NCBI GenBank assembly: GCA_017443685.1
Contig: JAFSYD010000332.1
Span: forward strand, 1-9,168
Reading direction: 5' to 3'
Source: Lachnospiraceae bacterium
GTDB lineage: Bacteria; Bacillota; Clostridia; Lachnospirales; Lachnospiraceae
DNA length: 9,168 nt
Shown here: positions 7,087 through 9,168 of the stretch, piece after piece
Position numbering within the stretch: position 1 is the first letter of the stretch
How the letters are laid out: every line of letters starts with the position of its first letter
Notes under the pieces: model-generated
The model's database searches: none
What the model saw: the letters and a program-made list of their open reading frames with translations, nothing else
Told to the model about the DNA's origin: nothing
Translations under genes and position numbers: made by a program

Positions 7087-7615
7087 TTTCTCTTGTAGCC
7101 CTCTTTTCCTGCTTGTCCGCCCAACGGATCACGGCGTAGATCGCCATATACACGACGATACCGACGATCACCGTATAGATCGCCTCCGGCACGATCACGT
7201 GCTCGAAGTAAAAAGAAAAATCATATCGTTCACGCATCAAAAGCATCGTTGCGAAAACGATACAGCCGTACAGCATATCACTGACCGCGATCAAAAGCAT
7301 CGGAAACTTTACATCGTCGCCGAAATAAAACAGACGGACAAGACCGTTCAAATAGCCGATATAAATAAAGATCAGCGCATTCATCCCAAAATACGAGCCG
7401 ATAAAAACATCCAGCAGGATGCCGCACACAAACCCGATCACAACGCCTGCCTTCCGTCCCTTTAAATAACCGAACGCTACCGTAATGACAAGCAGGATGT
7501 TCGGTGTGATACCGGCAAGCGCAATGCGGTTAAAGATGCTGGTCTGTATGATAAAACCGAAATAGATCGTGCCGAAAACGACGAGAACCGTTTTCATGAT
7601 CATTTTGCGATCCAT
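7079..7615 (-). CDS. mreD: MreD, rod-shape membrane protein
   Basis: Small integral membrane component of the elongasome that works with MreC. The 178-aa length is typical. About five or six hydrophobic segments are visible (roughly 9-28, 34-50, 57-73, 79-94, 104-126 and 141-163). The loop DVFIGSYFGMNAL (69-81) and the segment VPEAIYTVIVG (142-152) match conserved MreD positions. The identification also rests on position directly between mreC and mrdA. The ATG is one base after the mreC stop, with GGGAGA about eight bases upstream inside mreC. The 3' end overlaps the mrdA TTG start by 8 nt. The C-terminus is a short basic cytoplasmic tail. Confidence 0.93.
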   Translation of the reverse strand: MDRKMIMKTVLVVFGTIYFGFIIQTSIFNRIALAGITPNILLVITVAFGYLKGRKAGVVIGFVCGILLDVFIGSYFGMNALIFIYIGYLNGLVRLFYFGDDVKFPMLLIAVSDMLYGCIVFATMLLMRERYDFSFYFEHVIVPEAIYTVIVGIVVYMAIYAVIRWADKQEKRATREIV

Positions 7616-7616
7616 T

Positions 7617-8471
7617 TTATTCTCCCGTCTCCTTGACCTTCGTGATCACGAGTACCGTGTTCAGATGCTTAAAATCCACCACCGGCGTGATCTGTCCGGA
7701 TTTCGTAAGGTCATTCTTGTCTCCGCTCAAGCTGTCCACATAGCCGATCAAAAGGCCCGGCACGTAATTCGAGCTGATATTGCTCGTAACGACCGCATTG
7801 CCCGCCTCCACCTCGTCATCGGGGTCTTCGAGTCCCGAAAGCTCGATCATATTCGACTCATTCATCATCTCAAGGTTGCCGGAAACGATACAGTTATCTC
7901 CGGTCTCAACGATCATCGCACTGATGCTGTTCGAATCATCGATCAGGGACCTGACAATGGAAAAATTCTCCCCGGTCTCTGTCACGATGCCGACCAGACC
8001 GCCGGAAGCGATCACATTCATATTGACCTTGATGCCGTCAAAGCTGCCCTTATCGATCGTAAACGTGTCGTACCAGTTGCTCGCTCCCTTAGCGATCACA
8101 TGCGCGCCGGTCGTCGGATATTCTCCGTAGGTTGCCGAAATCTCATATAACTTCAGGAGATCATCCAGCTGCGCCTGCTGCAGCTGGGTATTGGTCAGCT
8201 GTGTCCGCAGCTGTTCATTCTCTTCCACAAGCGCCGCATTCTCAGCCAAAAGCTCTTCCCTTGACTTCGCGTCCGCGCTTGAGATCGAGATCCGGCTGCC
8301 GACGTAATCCAGGCCCCGCTGCATCGGCACGAAAAGATAATTCGCAACGGTACGAAGCGGTCCTCCCGAAAAACCGGTGGAATAGTTGACGAACAACAGG
8401 ACAATGCAAAGGATCGTAAGTACGATCAATATAAAATTGCCGGGGATATTCAGCTTCCCTCTGCGTCTCAT
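7617..8471 (-). CDS. mreC: MreC, rod-shape-determining protein
   Basis: Bitopic membrane protein whose extracellular part binds and activates PBP2. The 284-aa protein has a basic N-terminus (MRRRGK), one membrane helix (about 12-30), a coiled coil rich in Leu, Glu and Gln (about 68-110), and the double beta-barrel domain (about 120-280). The barrel domain includes the family motif SNWYDTFTIDKGSFDGIKVNMNV (131-153 region), GLVGIV (158-163), and the closing barrel strands around VPGLLIGYVDSL (237-248). The start lies 14 nt after the mreB stop with GGCAGG close to the ATG and AGGAAA further upstream. It is one base from mreD, so the two are certainly cotranscribed. Nothing unusual is seen in length or motifs. 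Confidence 0.95.
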   Translation of the reverse strand: MRRRGKLNIPGNFILIVLTILCIVLLFVNYSTGFSGGPLRTVANYLFVPMQRGLDYVGSRISISSADAKSREELLAENAALVEENEQLRTQLTNTQLQQAQLDDLLKLYEISATYGEYPTTGAHVIAKGASNWYDTFTIDKGSFDGIKVNMNVIASGGLVGIVTETGENFSIVRSLIDDSNSISAMIVETGDNCIVSGNLEMMNESNMIELSGLEDPDDEVEAGNAVVTSNISSNYVPGLLIGYVDSLSGDKNDLTKSGQITPVVDFKHLNTVLVITKVKETGE

Positions 8472-8485
8472 ACCTGCCTGATTTC

Positions 8486-9168
8486 CTAACTGAAAATTCT
8501 TGACTTCATGCTGTATCCGAAACGGCTAAACTTAGAATCGGATAAGATCTTATTCAGCCCCGTCGCTACGGTCACGTCACCCTGCTCGGCCACATTGACC
8601 CTGATATTCGTCCCTTCTTCAAAAAACTGCGACAGATCTTTTAACCTGCTGCTTCCGCCGGTAAGGTAGATGCCGGAATGCACGATATCCTTTGCCAGCT
8701 CGGGCGGAACCTTTTCGAGCATCATCTTAACTGCCGTAGCGATACCGTTCAGATCATCCCGGATGCCTTCATAGATCACCGGCGCGTCGATCTCCATCTC
8801 GATCGGCAGGCCGCTTACCACATCGCGACCCACGATCTTCATCGTATCGGAAGAAAGGTTCATTGCCGAGCCGATCTTTTCCTTAAGGTTCTTCGCTGTC
8901 TTTTTGCCGATGACAAGGTTGAATTTACGCTTCATAAAGGTCACGATCGATTCATCGAGCCGGTTGCCGCCATAGGGAAGCAGCGTCGAAAGGACAAGTC
9001 CGCCAAGCGAGATCACGGAGATCTCGGTCGTATCCGCTCCGATATCGACAACCATCACGCCGGTCGGCTCCGTAACGTCCAGATCCATGCCGAGCGCATC
9101 CGCCAGGGGCTTTTCGCAAAGCATAATGCTGTGCGCCTTGATCTTGGTTTTGGCAAAAATATCGTAGA
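8486..9168 (-). CDS. mreB: MreB/Mbl-type actin homologue, C-terminal part (starts beyond right edge)
   Basis: Partial: about 227 codons are inside, and roughly the first 110 residues lie to the right of the window. MreB filaments position the elongasome along the membrane. Visible motifs are LCEKPLADALGMDLDVTEPTG (just after 9124), the phosphate-2 loop DIGADTTE (9023-9046), YGGNRLDESI, and the adenosine-binding region IYLTGGSSRLKDL. The ending SMKSRIFS is followed by TAG. The protein is clearly divergent from E. coli or B. subtilis MreB: the phosphate loop is usually DIGGGTTE, and GGD in the next motif is GGN. It could be an Mbl/MreBH-type paralogue; the operon position with mreCD argues for the main one. 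The in-frame ATG at 9124 is not the start, since homology (FAKTKIKAHSI) continues upstream. Confidence 0.93.
   Translation of the reverse strand, partial: YDIFAKTKIKAHSIMLCEKPLADALGMDLDVTEPTGVMVVDIGADTTEISVISLGGLVLSTLLPYGGNRLDESIVTFMKRKFNLVIGKKTAKNLKEKIGSAMNLSSDTMKIVGRDVVSGLPIEMEIDAPVIYEGIRDDLNGIATAVKMMLEKVPPELAKDIVHSGIYLTGGSSRLKDLSQFFEEGTNIRVNVAEQGDVTVATGLNKILSDSKFSRFGYSMKSRIFS

Noticed and set aside
7569..8150. Open frame of 193 codons on the plus strand opposite mreC
   Set aside because: Antisense shadow of mreC and the mreD start; composition is biased (His, Arg, Asp, Ile) and there is no family motif.

Overview
The window is about 9.2 kb of a low-to-mid-GC Gram-positive genome. It most likely comes from a Clostridia member, probably Lachnospiraceae or a close relative. 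I infer this from the gene order mreB-mreC-mreD-mrdA-minC-...-rodA-mgsA, from a glutamate dehydrogenase N-terminus very like the clostridial enzyme, and from clean AGGAGG-type ribosome binding sites. No species can be named from the sequence alone. All ten genes lie on the minus strand, so transcription runs from the right end to the left end.

Right to middle (9168 down to 979) is one tightly packed cell-wall elongation cluster. In transcription order it holds: the C-terminal two thirds of an MreB-type actin homologue, MreC, MreD, a very long class B penicillin-binding protein (PBP2/MrdA, 951 aa), MinC, the SEDS glycosyltransferase RodA, a methylglyoxal synthase family protein, and a lipoprotein D,D-carboxypeptidase of the S11 family. 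Junctions are short gaps or overlaps: 14 nt, 1 nt, 8-nt overlap, 13 nt, 0 nt, 64 nt and 17-nt overlap. Several genes start at TTG or GTG or have weak ribosome sites. This looks like one translationally coupled operon. MreB/C/D, PBP2 and RodA form the core elongasome (polymerase, crosslinker and scaffold). The carboxypeptidase trims the pentapeptides the machinery leaves behind, and MinC belongs to division-site placement.

Left (978 down to 1) holds two separately transcribed genes. A 140-aa P-loop protein of unknown function has its own good sigma-A-type promoter (TTGCAT-17-TATAAT) and an intrinsic terminator. It is followed by the N-terminal 104 codons of glutamate dehydrogenase (gdhA), which runs off the left edge. 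The gdhA promoter appears to be embedded in the terminator of the P-loop gene.

The points most worth following up are these. minD and minE are absent from between minC and rodA, and MinC has lost the RSGQ motif. The MgsA homologue has Thr at the position of the catalytic Asp71. PBP2 carries an insertion of about 245 residues. MreB has an altered phosphate loop. The small P-loop protein is uncharacterised. I saw no RNA genes, CRISPR arrays, insertion sequences or prophage genes, and no gene-free stretch longer than about 125 bases.
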